Of a DNA stretch of 18,246 bases, positions 13,105-18,246 are shown piece by piece. Below the pieces are notes generated by a model, which worked only from the letters and a program-made list of their open reading frames with translations, made no database searches and was not told the DNA's origin. Positions within the stretch are counted from its first letter, which is position 1, and every line of letters starts with the position of its first letter. This DNA comes from Candidatus Shapirobacteria bacterium UBA2283 (GTDB lineage: Bacteria > Patescibacteriota > Microgenomatia > UBA12405), in assembly GCA_002345725.1 (NCBI GenBank), contig DDWP01000028.1:1-18246 (forward strand). The letters run 5' to 3'. The translations under genes were made by a program, and so were the position numbers.

Positions 13105-13143
13105 ACAACAGATCATTACAAAATACTTAGACACAGGCTTCAT
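13093..13143 (-). CDS. Cys leader peptide (attenuator peptide of cysM-cysS)
   Basis: A 16-codon ORF, MKPVSKYFVMICCTSC, ending in TAG. Three of the last five codons are TGT (Cys12, Cys13, Cys16), although Cys is a rare residue. The ATG is 8 bases after a TAAAAT -10, so the peptide is probably translated from a leaderless mRNA. It is followed by mutually exclusive hairpins and a T7 terminator, then by cysteine synthase and CysRS. The amino acid in the leader matches both downstream genes, which makes coincidence unlikely. It is too short for standard gene callers. Confidence 0.8.
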   Translation of the reverse strand: MKPVSKYFVMICCTSC

Positions 13144-13147
13144 TACG

Positions 13148-13504
13148 CTATATTTTATCACTAATTTTCATTTTTCCAAAAAACTTCATTTTCAACAACT
13201 TCTTATCCATAGTCAAAAAGTAGTCACAATCCCCTTCAGCTGCTGAGTTTAACTGTACATTATCTTCAAAATCATCTGTTGGTCCCATAATCGATTTTTT
13301 AACTATTTCATTAGTTAACTCAACAGCAGCCAACACCTCAGACATTCTTTTTAGCTTTTCATGAGGCATCTTCCATTTCATCAAATAACAAGTAATGTGC
13401 CAGGACAATACTGAAATCATCAAATTATGACCACTCAAATTATCGATCTCTTCACCCTTAATTAAGCCAATTAATCTATTTACGTCCAGAAATATATTTG
13501 CCAT
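13148..13504 (-). CDS. PIN-domain toxin (VapC-like ribonuclease)
   Basis: 118 residues from the ATG at 13504. The upstream in-frame ATG at 13549 would overlap most of the antitoxin 3' end and disrupt the PIN start. PIN acidic residues are seen: FLDVNRLIGLI (Asp7), a central acidic residue in EVLAAVELTNEIV, and TDDFEDNVQLNSAAEGDCDYFLTMDKKLLK, which supplies the late Asp residues. VapC toxins are Mg-dependent RNases that cut tRNA or rRNA. It overlaps the Phd-type antitoxin by 29 bases, the usual antitoxin-first TA arrangement. It ends 5 bases before the Cys leader ATG, and its 3' end hosts that leader's promoter. Confidence 0.85.
   Translation of the reverse strand: MANIFLDVNRLIGLIKGEEIDNLSGHNLMISVLSWHITCYLMKWKMPHEKLKRMSEVLAAVELTNEIVKKSIMGPTDDFEDNVQLNSAAEGDCDYFLTMDKKLLKMKFFGKMKISDKI
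13152..13179 (-). promoter_or_regulatory. Promoter of the Cys leader
   Basis: TTGGAA (13179-13174), a 16-base spacer and TAAAAT (13157-13152), then 8 bases to the leader ATG at 13143. It lies within the 3' end of the PIN toxin gene. Confidence 0.65.
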
Positions 13505-13751
13505 GCTTTTTCTCCATTGCAACTCTATAAGCCATATCCATTTCTTCAACGGTCATCGATTCTTGTTTAGGAAAACTTTTTACTAAATCAAGAAAAGTAC
13601 TTTTTGTTTTTTTTACCACCTTCTTTGGCCCAATCTCTGCTACCACTTCTCCACGAAGCATTATTCTTGTAATTTGTTTATTCACTCTAGCTGCCTCAAC
13701 TACATCAAAAATGTTTTTTCTTAATTGAGTTACCGACATTGTCTTGGTCAT
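13476..13751 (-). CDS. Phd/YefM-type antitoxin
   Basis: 91 residues. The N-terminal MSVTQLRKNIFDVVEAARVNKQITRIMLRGEVVAEIGPKK is the Phd/YefM DNA-binding fold. The C-terminal part (TFLDLVKSFPKQESMTVEEMDMAYRVAMEKKHGK) is the toxin-binding tail. The ATG at 13751 lies 6 bases after the -10 TACACT; a second in-frame ATG at 13739 is possible. It neutralises the overlapping PIN toxin and probably represses the operon through the repeated TGTACA motif in the promoter. It is read as a toxin-antitoxin pair rather than two independent genes. Confidence 0.88.
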   Translation of the reverse strand: MTKTMSVTQLRKNIFDVVEAARVNKQITRIMLRGEVVAEIGPKKVVKKTKSTFLDLVKSFPKQESMTVEEMDMAYRVAMEKKHGKYISGRK

Positions 13752-13757
13752 GCATTA

Positions 13758-13786
13758 AGTGTACATCGGTGTACATATTGTGTCAA
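13758..13786 (-). promoter_or_regulatory. Promoter and probable operator of the toxin-antitoxin pair
   Basis: A perfect TTGACA (13786-13781), a 17-base spacer and TACACT (13763-13758), 6 bases before the antitoxin ATG. Two copies of GTGTACAT with a 10-bp period (13759-13766 and 13769-13776), each containing palindromic TGTACA, overlap the spacer and -10. This is a good candidate operator for Phd autorepression. Confidence 0.72.
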
Positions 13787-13795
13787 TAGATTACT

Positions 13796-14287
13796 TTATT
13801 CCATCTTCCCACCCTTCTCAGATGTCTGAGACATCGTGGTTGGATCTGGTTGCTGAGTCTTTCTCTTGCCCTTTACAAACGCACTCCCTCGAGATTTCTT
13901 TTGTTTGTTCGGATTACTCGACAAACCCATTTGCGATTCTAGTTGCATCCTCTCTCTTTCTTCTGCTTCTCTTTGTGCTTTAATTTGTTGTAACATTTGC
14001 TTTTCCTGCTCATCTTCCTCCTGTTCTTTTTCTTTAACAATTTGCTTTATCTCTCCCTCCACATTTCGTCCTGAGATCTGAGATCTAAGATCTGAGATCT
14101 CTTTCTGGTCTTCAGCCTGTTTTTTAGAGTATTCTTCACCACTCAATGTTTTTACATCTCCCAATAACTCTTTTCCCGTAATTATCGACTCAGTTATTTT
14201 TCCAGTTTCCAAAACGGACTCTTTTCCAGTTTCAACTACTATCTGCCCCAAATTTTTCAAAACTTTTTTTAGTATTGAATCACCCAT
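13796..14287 (-). CDS. Unknown coiled-coil protein downstream of recR
   Basis: 163 residues, not recognised. It starts MGDSILKKVLKNLGQIVVET. The middle (about 52-118) is a long Lys/Glu/Gln-rich helix suited to a coiled coil. The tail is basic and disordered (SSNPNKQKKSRGSAFVKGKRKTQQPD). No membrane segment. It contains four tandem AGATCT(G/A/C) 7-mers (14074-14101) that encode DLRSQIS. It lies 8 bases after recR and is probably the last gene of the dnaX-ybaB-recR run. Its function is unknown. Confidence 0.6.
   Translation of the reverse strand: MGDSILKKVLKNLGQIVVETGKESVLETGKITESIITGKELLGDVKTLSGEEYSKKQAEDQKEISDLRSQISGRNVEGEIKQIVKEKEQEEDEQEKQMLQQIKAQREAEERERMQLESQMGLSSNPNKQKKSRGSAFVKGKRKTQQPDPTTMSQTSEKGGKME
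14074..14101 (-). repeat. Heptanucleotide tandem repeat, 4 units of AGATCTn
   Basis: AGATCT followed by G, A, G and C, four units of exactly 7 bp, inside the coiled-coil protein gene. It is one of three 7-bp tandem runs in the window. Three units equal 7 codons, so a 3-unit change keeps the frame. Confidence 0.85.
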
Positions 14288-14295
14288 ATTGTTGA

Positions 14296-14901
14296 TTAAA
14301 TTGTCCTTCTTCCCTCCATAGCTCTACTCAAAGTTGCCTGATCAGCAAACTCCAAATCTGCCCCCATTGGTAAACCACTACCAATTCTAGTAATTTTAAG
14401 TTTTAAGTTTTGAGTTTGAATTTTTTTATTTATATACAATGCTGTTGCCTCCCCTTCCATTGTTGGGTTAGTCGCCAAGATAACTTCTGACACCTCTCTA
14501 TTTTCTATCTTATCAATCAGTTCATTAATTTTAAGATCTTCCGGCCCTACATGATTAAGTGGATTAACTGTTCCTCCCAACACGTGGTAAACCCCTTTGT
14601 ATCCACCTAAGTTTTCAATGGCAATCACATCAATGGCTCGCTCCACCACACAAATCAAACTCTTGTCTCGAGAACTATCACTACAGATTTCACACACCTC
14701 ACTTTCACTGACTCCAAAACATTCATTACAGATCTTAATACTTTTTTTCATTTCTAAAAGGTCATTACTAATCTCCTCCACAAAATGTTTTGGAGCATTT
14801 AGCAAATAAAATGCTAATCTAGTAGCACTTTTTGGCCCAATACCCGGTAATCTTTCAAAGACACCAATCAAATCAACAATAGGTCTAGGCAGTGCAGTCA
14901 T
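14296..14901 (-). CDS. recR: Recombination mediator RecR
   Basis: 201 residues, full length. An N-terminal helix-hairpin-helix (FERLPGIGPKSATRLAFYLL) binds DNA. The zinc finger is CNECFGVSESEVCEIC (about 57-72). The Toprim domain carries LICVVERAIDVIAIENLGGYKGVYHVLGG, ILATNPTMEGEATALYI and a C-terminal RIGSGLPMGADLEFADQATLSRAMEGRR. With RecF and RecO it loads RecA on gapped DNA. It starts 3 bases after the ybaB stop, the conserved dnaX-ybaB-recR order. Three 7-bp repeats (14394-14414) fall in the non-conserved 'IQTQNLKLKITR' loop, so they were tolerated there. Confidence 0.96.
   Translation of the reverse strand: MTALPRPIVDLIGVFERLPGIGPKSATRLAFYLLNAPKHFVEEISNDLLEMKKSIKICNECFGVSESEVCEICSDSSRDKSLICVVERAIDVIAIENLGGYKGVYHVLGGTVNPLNHVGPEDLKINELIDKIENREVSEVILATNPTMEGEATALYINKKIQTQNLKLKITRIGSGLPMGADLEFADQATLSRAMEGRRTI
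14394..14414 (-). repeat. Heptanucleotide tandem repeat, 3 units of TTTTAAG/TTTTGAG
   Basis: On the plus strand TTTTAAG, TTTTAAG, TTTTGAG, followed by a related TTTGAATTT stretch. It lies inside recR, in a surface loop of the Toprim region (QTQNLKLK). The period is exactly 7 bp. Confidence 0.75.
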
Positions 14902-14904
14902 TGG

Positions 14905-15171
14905 TTACATGGCACCTTCTAAGTCTTTACCCATCTCTTGCATCTTTTTCATAGAAGACTCAGTGGCCTTCTTTAACGCTTTATTTATGACTTCCAAGAG
15001 CATTCTATTTTCCACTCCGTTCACCACTAATTTCTTTATTTTTGGCTCACTCATCGCCATAAATCCTCCAACATCTATCTCGATTCCACTTTCATCCAAA
15101 GGGTACGACACATCTTCAATCGCCTTTTTCATTTTAAACACCTGTATTGCCATTTTAGCTTTGTCAAACAT
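14905..15171 (-). CDS. YbaB/EbfC-family nucleoid-associated protein
   Basis: 88 residues, slightly shorter than the usual ~105. The family shape is a helix (FDKAKMAIQVFKMKKAIEDV), a beta hairpin (IDVGGFMAMSEPKIKKLVVNG) and a C-terminal helix (LLEVINKALKKATESSMKKMQEMGKD). It forms tweezer-like dimers that bind DNA. The position between dnaX and recR is the conserved ybaB location and the strongest support. The next ATG lies 3 bases after its stop. Confidence 0.88.
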   Translation of the reverse strand: MFDKAKMAIQVFKMKKAIEDVSYPLDESGIEIDVGGFMAMSEPKIKKLVVNGVENRMLLEVINKALKKATESSMKKMQEMGKDLEGAM

Positions 15172-15204
15172 ATTTTAGAAAAAACTTTTTAACTACCAAT
15201 TCTA

Positions 15205-15600
15205 TCATCTAATCCCAAACTTTTTGCGGCGTCCTAATATCTCTTGTCTAATTTTTAATACTTTTTGCGGATTATCCATAATCCTCTCAAATTGATCCGA
15301 GTCCTTTTCATCCATTTCTGATACCTGACCACAAAAAGCCTGATTATCTTCTTTTCTACCAAACAACTCAGTACGAACCAGGTGAAAAGCAGCATGCTCA
15401 GGCCGACTAAGACCTAACATCCTTTGCTGAGCTGTTACTCGCCTTCTGGCCACTGGCATTTCAAACTGAGCCGGTTCATGGTGAGTTGTTTGTGCCGCAT
15501 CATCCCCAAAAAATCCCATTCCTCTTCGTTTTGGACCTTTTTGATAGGCATCACTCTTTTTATATTCTTTTTGCGAAATTCTAACTTCTCGCCCCTTCAT
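15205..15600 (-). CDS. Unknown basic protein overlapping dnaX
   Basis: 131 residues, not recognised. Its ATG overlaps the dnaX stop (ATGA), so it is translationally coupled. The N-terminal 60 residues are charged and probably disordered (KGREVRISQKEYKKSDAYQK). The C-terminal half looks helical (RMLGLSRPEHAAFHLVRTEL, DSDQFERIMDNPQKVLKIRQEILGRRKKFGIR). It ends with UGA immediately followed by UAG, so UGA is a true stop here. It stands where other genomes have only dnaX-ybaB, making a replication- or nucleoid-related role conceivable but unproven. Confidence 0.6.
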   Translation of the reverse strand: MKGREVRISQKEYKKSDAYQKGPKRRGMGFFGDDAAQTTHHEPAQFEMPVARRRVTAQQRMLGLSRPEHAAFHLVRTELFGRKEDNQAFCGQVSEMDEKDSDQFERIMDNPQKVLKIRQEILGRRKKFGIR

Positions 15601-17105
15601 CCAAATATCTCCTTCGCTACGTCGTAAATATCATCGCTAGACGCGTCTTTAGCCACATCTGCTTTTTCATTTTCTACCACCGGGCTACTTTGGACTATAA
15701 GATCTCCACCCCTATCGTTATTCTTGCCCAAAACACACTCCAAGGTCACCGGAGAACCCACAATCTGGCTCAAGCCATTCTCAACTATCTGTCGATTCTT
15801 TTGCTCTTCAAGCTTATCTTTATGAAATGGATAATAAACTTCCAATGTTATTACATTACCATCTATAGATTTTGGCCTAGCTGCTCGAAGAAACGCTTCA
15901 ACCGAATGATTAAACGGCTTAACTGCTGTCAATACTTTCCCCCAATCTCTCATTATTTCCTCCACCTCCACCCCAATATTCACACTACTCTTCGCCTCAT
16001 TCTTTATTTCTATTTTTTCTATTTTCTTTTCTTCAGGCTCTTCTTTAGACTTTAGACTTTTGACTTTAGACTTTTGACTTAAGAACTCTGCTACTGCCAA
16101 TTGTAACGGCAATTGTTCTAATCCCACATCTTTCTCTTGTTTACCCGCCACAATTAATAGCTGCAACCACTTTTCCAGGTCTACTACAGCAATTTTTGAC
16201 ACACCTCTTCCAGGCACACCCAACCCTCCTAATAATTTGTCTTGAAAATAAACCAACATTCCCTCTCGATAAGATCTAAAATCTGCCCCTTTTTCAGCCA
16301 TTTTCTCAAGTTTTTCTAATATTACAGCCACTTCACCAACCACCATATCTTCTTCAATTTCTTCGTAAGAATACCCACCATTCTTCTGATCAAAATAACT
16401 CTCCACATTCTCCAAAGATATATCCTGTCCATAACGCAAAACTATCTCATTAAAAGTTTTTTGTAAATTACGAAAACTTCCATCACTCTTAGCCACCACC
16501 ATTTCAATAGAAGCCTCATCAATTTTTGTTTTCTCCCCTTCCACCACTCTTCTCAAAGATTTTCTTAACTCTTCTGGCGTTCCTTTCCTAAAACTAACCT
16601 TAATCAACCTCGACATTATTGTATCCGGTATCTTTTCTTCATCAGTAGTACAAAGCACAAAAATAGTATGGGCCGGTGGCTCTTCAATCAATTTCAACAA
16701 TGCATTAAAAGCATCCCGAGTCATCATGTGTACCTCGTCTATAATGAAAACCTTTTTCTTTAATTTGCTTGGCAACAGATATGCTTTCTCTTTTAAACTT
16801 CTGGCTTCATCAATTCCCCTATTTGAAGCCGCATCCATTTCAATTACATCAAGACTTCCACCTTTTACTATCTCTTTGCAATTATCACACTCTCCACAAG
16901 GATCACCATTTTCCGGATTAAGGCAATTAACTGCTCTAGCCAATATTCTTGCTGCCGAAGTTTTACCTGCACCCTTTGGCCCCACAAACAAAAACGACTG
17001 GGGAACATCCCCACTATTTAAGACTTTTGATAAAGACAGCCTAACCTCAGCCAAATCCAGATCCGCTATCTTTTGTGGTCTGTATTTTAAGTGAAACACT
17101 GTCAT
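15597..17105 (-). CDS. dnaX: DNA polymerase III subunit gamma/tau
   Basis: 502 residues from the ATG at 17105; upstream in-frame starts extend into the promoter and lack conservation. It is the AAA+ clamp-loader subunit. MTVFHLKYRPQKIADL is the usual N-terminus; Walker A is GPKGAGKT (42-49); the zinc site is Cys61, Cys70, Cys73 and Cys76 (CLNPENGDPCGECDNC); Walker B is IIDEVHMM (121-128); sensor 1 and SRx are LCTTDEEKIPDTIMSR. The C-terminal third (after ~350) is variable and holds five 7-bp repeats encoding SQKSKVKSLKSK. No obvious A-AAA-AAG slippery site was seen, so a short gamma form is not predicted. The stop overlaps the next ATG. Confidence 0.95.
   Translation of the reverse strand: MTVFHLKYRPQKIADLDLAEVRLSLSKVLNSGDVPQSFLFVGPKGAGKTSAARILARAVNCLNPENGDPCGECDNCKEIVKGGSLDVIEMDAASNRGIDEARSLKEKAYLLPSKLKKKVFIIDEVHMMTRDAFNALLKLIEEPPAHTIFVLCTTDEEKIPDTIMSRLIKVSFRKGTPEELRKSLRRVVEGEKTKIDEASIEMVVAKSDGSFRNLQKTFNEIVLRYGQDISLENVESYFDQKNGGYSYEEIEEDMVVGEVAVILEKLEKMAEKGADFRSYREGMLVYFQDKLLGGLGVPGRGVSKIAVVDLEKWLQLLIVAGKQEKDVGLEQLPLQLAVAEFLSQKSKVKSLKSKEEPEEKKIEKIEIKNEAKSSVNIGVEVEEIMRDWGKVLTAVKPFNHSVEAFLRAARPKSIDGNVITLEVYYPFHKDKLEEQKNRQIVENGLSQIVGSPVTLECVLGKNNDRGGDLIVQSSPVVENEKADVAKDASSDDIYDVAKEIFG
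16044..16078 (-). repeat. Heptanucleotide tandem repeat, 5 units of TTTAGAC/TTTTGAC
   Basis: On the plus strand TTTAGAC, TTTAGAC, TTTTGAC, TTTAGAC, TTTTGAC, exactly 7 bp per unit, inside the linker-like part of dnaX after the conserved AAA+ core. It encodes a Lys/Ser-rich stretch and does not break the frame. Confidence 0.88.
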
Positions 17106-17112
17106 GCAAACC

Positions 17113-17141
17113 ATTCTAGATGAATTACCCTCTACCAGCAA
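17113..17141 (-). promoter_or_regulatory. Promoter of dnaX
   Basis: TTGCTG (17141-17136), a 17-base spacer and TAGAAT (17118-17113), 7 bases before the dnaX ATG at 17105. It predicts a leaderless message. It lies in the ~45 bases just after the early stop of ybeY. Confidence 0.72.
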
Positions 17142-17150
17142 TGAGTCTAA

Positions 17151-17510
17151 CTATATCAACAAATTCTCAACTCCATGAACCATCCATTCTTCCAATACTT
17201 TTTCAATTGTGCTATTTTGAAACTCAACTTCATATTTCAATTTCTGTGTACAAATTACTATATCCCCTAAATGTATCAAACCATCACTTGAGATCTCTTT
17301 GTCCATGGGAAAGCCCAGTACTTGAGGTATATAGGTTTTATTACGATAAGTCACATTCAAGTCTTTAGCTTTTTTTCTACCTACAAAAATTACACTCAAC
17401 TCCACCCCATCCAAGCCCTTTATCTTCAACGCTTTTTTTGCCTTTTTAAGCACTAAGTCCTCATCAATACCCCAATTCTTCGGATGTTTTATCAAAATTA
17501 CATTTGACAT
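17151..17510 (-). CDS. ybeY: YbeY-like endoribonuclease, C-terminally truncated
   Basis: 119 residues; normal YbeY is ~150. YbeY is a zinc RNase needed for 16S rRNA 3' maturation and ribosome quality control. The N-terminal fold is clear (ELSVIFVGRKKAKDLNVTYRNKTYIPQVLGFPMDKE, HLGDIVICTQKLKYEV). The catalytic segment should read HGxLHLxGYDH, but here it is MVHGVENLLI followed by a TAG stop. Only the first zinc His remains; the second is replaced by Asn and the third lies beyond the stop. Reading past the stop gives no restored GYDH. The gene is probably catalytically dead or a decaying remnant. Its ATG overlaps the end of yqeY, and dnaX follows. Confidence 0.8.
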   Translation of the reverse strand: MSNVILIKHPKNWGIDEDLVLKKAKKALKIKGLDGVELSVIFVGRKKAKDLNVTYRNKTYIPQVLGFPMDKEISSDGLIHLGDIVICTQKLKYEVEFQNSTIEKVLEEWMVHGVENLLI

Positions 17511-17929
17511 TTTTGTTTTACGAGAGGCGCAATTTTTTCTCCACCTACTCTGCCAGATACCTTGGTCACTACAATTCTCATCACATTTCCAAAAACTTTA
17601 TTCCCTTCAATTATTGCCTCATCAACAATCTTTTCCAATTCTTCATCTGTCATCTCTGCTGGCAAATATTCTTTTAAAACGGATATCTCATAATCCAACT
17701 GTTTTACCAGATCCATTCGATTTCCCTTAACAAACATCTCTCTCGACTCCTCCTTATTCTTTAGTTCTTTTCTTAATACAGACATCTCCTCAGCCTCAGT
17801 CATCTGTCCAGGTGGTAATTGTAGTTCTTTTTTATCAATTAAGGATACTAAGAACCTCAATACATCCACCCGGACTTGATCATGACCTTTCAAAGCTGAT
17901 ACTGCATCGGCCTTTAATTTATTTTTCAT
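17498..17929 (-). CDS. GatB/YqeY domain-containing protein
   Basis: 143 residues, the normal YqeY length. Helical bundle with MKNKLKADAVSALKGHDQVRVDVLRFLVSLIDKKELQ, KEESREMFVKGNRMDLVKQLDYEISVLKEYLPAEMTDEELEKIV and a C-terminal FGNVMRIVVTKVSGRVGGEKIAPLVKQK. This domain resembles the tRNA-binding tail of the GatB subunit of Asp/Glu-tRNA amidotransferase; the free-standing form has an unproven role. It starts directly after the rpsU stop (TAA then ATG) and overlaps ybeY by 13 bases. rpsU-yqeY is a widespread gene pair. Confidence 0.93.
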   Translation of the reverse strand: MKNKLKADAVSALKGHDQVRVDVLRFLVSLIDKKELQLPPGQMTEAEEMSVLRKELKNKEESREMFVKGNRMDLVKQLDYEISVLKEYLPAEMTDEELEKIVDEAIIEGNKVFGNVMRIVVTKVSGRVGGEKIAPLVKQKCQM

Positions 17930-18136
17930 TTAATACCTTCTTTTTTTGGCTCTTCGACGACATTTTTCTCGCCATAAGATTATTTTCTTTTTGGCATAAC
18001 GCGCCTTAGCAGGCTTAACATAAGCTGTTCTTTTTCGGACTTCTTCAGTTATATCCTCCTCAATAGAAAGCCTACGAAACTTACCTATTACATCGTCTTT
18101 TGATTCACCTTTTTTCTTTTTTACAATAATTGGCAT
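17930..18136 (-). CDS. rpsU: 30S ribosomal protein bS21
   Basis: 68 residues from the ATG at 18136. A TTG directly upstream is rejected because AAGGAGGTGG lies 4 bases before the ATG. It is a basic bS21: MPIIVKKKKGESKDDVIGKF, RRLSIEEDITEEVRKRTAYVKPAKARYAKKKIILWREKCRRRAKKRRY. bS21 sits near the 16S rRNA 3' end, which pairs with Shine-Dalgarno sites. This is one of the best Shine-Dalgarno sites in a window where most genes lack one. It heads the yqeY-ybeY-dnaX run. Confidence 0.93.
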   Translation of the reverse strand: MPIIVKKKKGESKDDVIGKFRRLSIEEDITEEVRKRTAYVKPAKARYAKKKIILWREKCRRRAKKRRY

Positions 18137-18162
18137 CAATCCACCTCCTTTTTAATTCTCGT

Positions 18163-18192
18163 ATTCTACCTTATTCTTATTTCTTTTGTAAA
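18163..18192 (-). promoter_or_regulatory. Promoter of rpsU
   Basis: TTTACA (18192-18187), an 18-base spacer and TAGAAT (18168-18163), giving a short leader that holds the AAGGAGGTGG site. It overlaps the 3' end of the upstream partial gene. Confidence 0.6.
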
Positions 18193-18246
18193 CACTTAAT
18201 TCTGTCAACAGAATTAATTACTCCATTACCATCATAATCGACACCT
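18177..18246 (-). CDS. Partial C-terminus with a dockerin-type EF-hand repeat
   Basis: Only the last 22 codons are present: GVDYDGNGVINSVDRIKCLQ, then KK and TAA. The stretch DYDGNGVINSVD has Asp at positions 1, 3 and 12 and Asn at position 5 of a calcium-binding loop, with the 'GxInxxD' ending typical of type I dockerin repeats. Such repeats often end secreted proteins of Patescibacteria. The body of the protein is outside the window. A 22-bp perfect palindrome lies inside this coding stretch. Confidence 0.65.
   Translation of the reverse strand, partial: GVDYDGNGVINSVDRIKCLQKK
18196..18217. repeat. 22-bp perfect palindrome upstream of rpsU
   Basis: TTAATTCTGT (18196-18205), two bases, ACAGAATTAA (18208-18217). 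It lies inside the dockerin-type coding end, a few bases upstream of the rpsU -35. A TTCTGT...ACAGAA pair also occurs at 1-16 within another partial gene. It could be an operator; no protein can be named. Confidence 0.5.

Noticed and set aside
13505..13549. Longer start for the PIN toxin at 13549
   Set aside because: It would add 15 residues (MKKWIWLIELQWRKS) that overlap the antitoxin and do not fit the PIN N-terminus. The ATG at 13504 gives the standard FLDxN start and a 29-base TA overlap.
13759..13983. Plus-strand ORF over the toxin-antitoxin promoter and the coiled-coil gene
   Set aside because: It is antisense to a better-supported gene and covers the TA promoter/operator. Its composition reflects the complement of Lys/Glu-rich codons.
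15960..16080. Programmed frameshift in dnaX giving a short gamma form
   Set aside because: No A-AAA-AAG-type slippery sequence with a following stop was seen in the C-terminal third; A-runs there are short and interrupted.
15205..17510. Alternative code with UGA read as Gly (as in Gracilibacteria/Absconditabacteria)
   Set aside because: UGA ends dnaX in an ATGA overlap with the next gene, and ends the 131-residue ORF immediately before UAG. All other genes use UAA or UAG without internal UGA.
1..18246. CRISPR array, insertion sequence, prophage or attachment site
   Set aside because: No spaced direct repeats of CRISPR length, transposase, integrase or phage structural motif were seen on either strand.

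Overview
The window looks like a chromosomal segment of a Candidate Phyla Radiation (Patescibacteria, probably Microgenomates-like) bacterium. This is inferred from AT-rich DNA, short tightly packed genes, many small unrecognised proteins, a shortened release factor, a dockerin-like repeat at a secreted-protein C-terminus, and very few Shine-Dalgarno sites. Many genes instead carry a -10 hexamer only 6 to 8 bases before the ATG, so leaderless mRNAs appear common. UGA is used as an ordinary stop. No database search was possible, so the taxonomic placement is an inference.

Layout, plus strand (1-6721). A partial metallo-hydrolase-like gene runs off the left edge on the minus strand. Two secreted or membrane-anchored proteins follow (153-1332). 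A 450-base region with no conventional gene (1333-1782) holds a strong promoter, a 15-codon leader peptide with three consecutive His codons, a terminator, tRNA-His(GUG), a hairpin, a second His-rich leader ORF and a second terminator. Then come a small unknown protein, an M20 metallopeptidase, hisS, rpmE, a short prfA-like release factor and four small unknown proteins.

Layout, minus strand (18246-6727, read right to left). A partial dockerin-type C-terminus is followed by rpsU, yqeY, a truncated ybeY, dnaX, an unknown gene, ybaB, recR and a coiled-coil protein. A Phd/PIN toxin-antitoxin pair comes next. After it lies a Cys-rich leader peptide with a terminator just before a CysM-type cysteine synthase and cysS. 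The run ends with a 63-residue protein, rpsF, ssb, rpsR, an unknown protein, a CtpA-type protease and an HtrA-type protease.

The main discovery candidate is a set of three ribosome-mediated transcription attenuators. Two have His-codon leaders: one precedes tRNA-His itself and one precedes the small-ORF/M20-peptidase unit just upstream of hisS. The third has Cys codons (ICCTSC-stop) and precedes cysM-cysS. In each case an internal segment can pair either with the leader-peptide coding region or with the 5' arm of the terminator. That is the 1:2 / 3:4 versus 2:3 logic of the classical his and trp attenuators. An amino-acid attenuator placed in front of the cognate tRNA gene would make tRNA-His supply respond to its own charging level. 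I know of no description of this arrangement.
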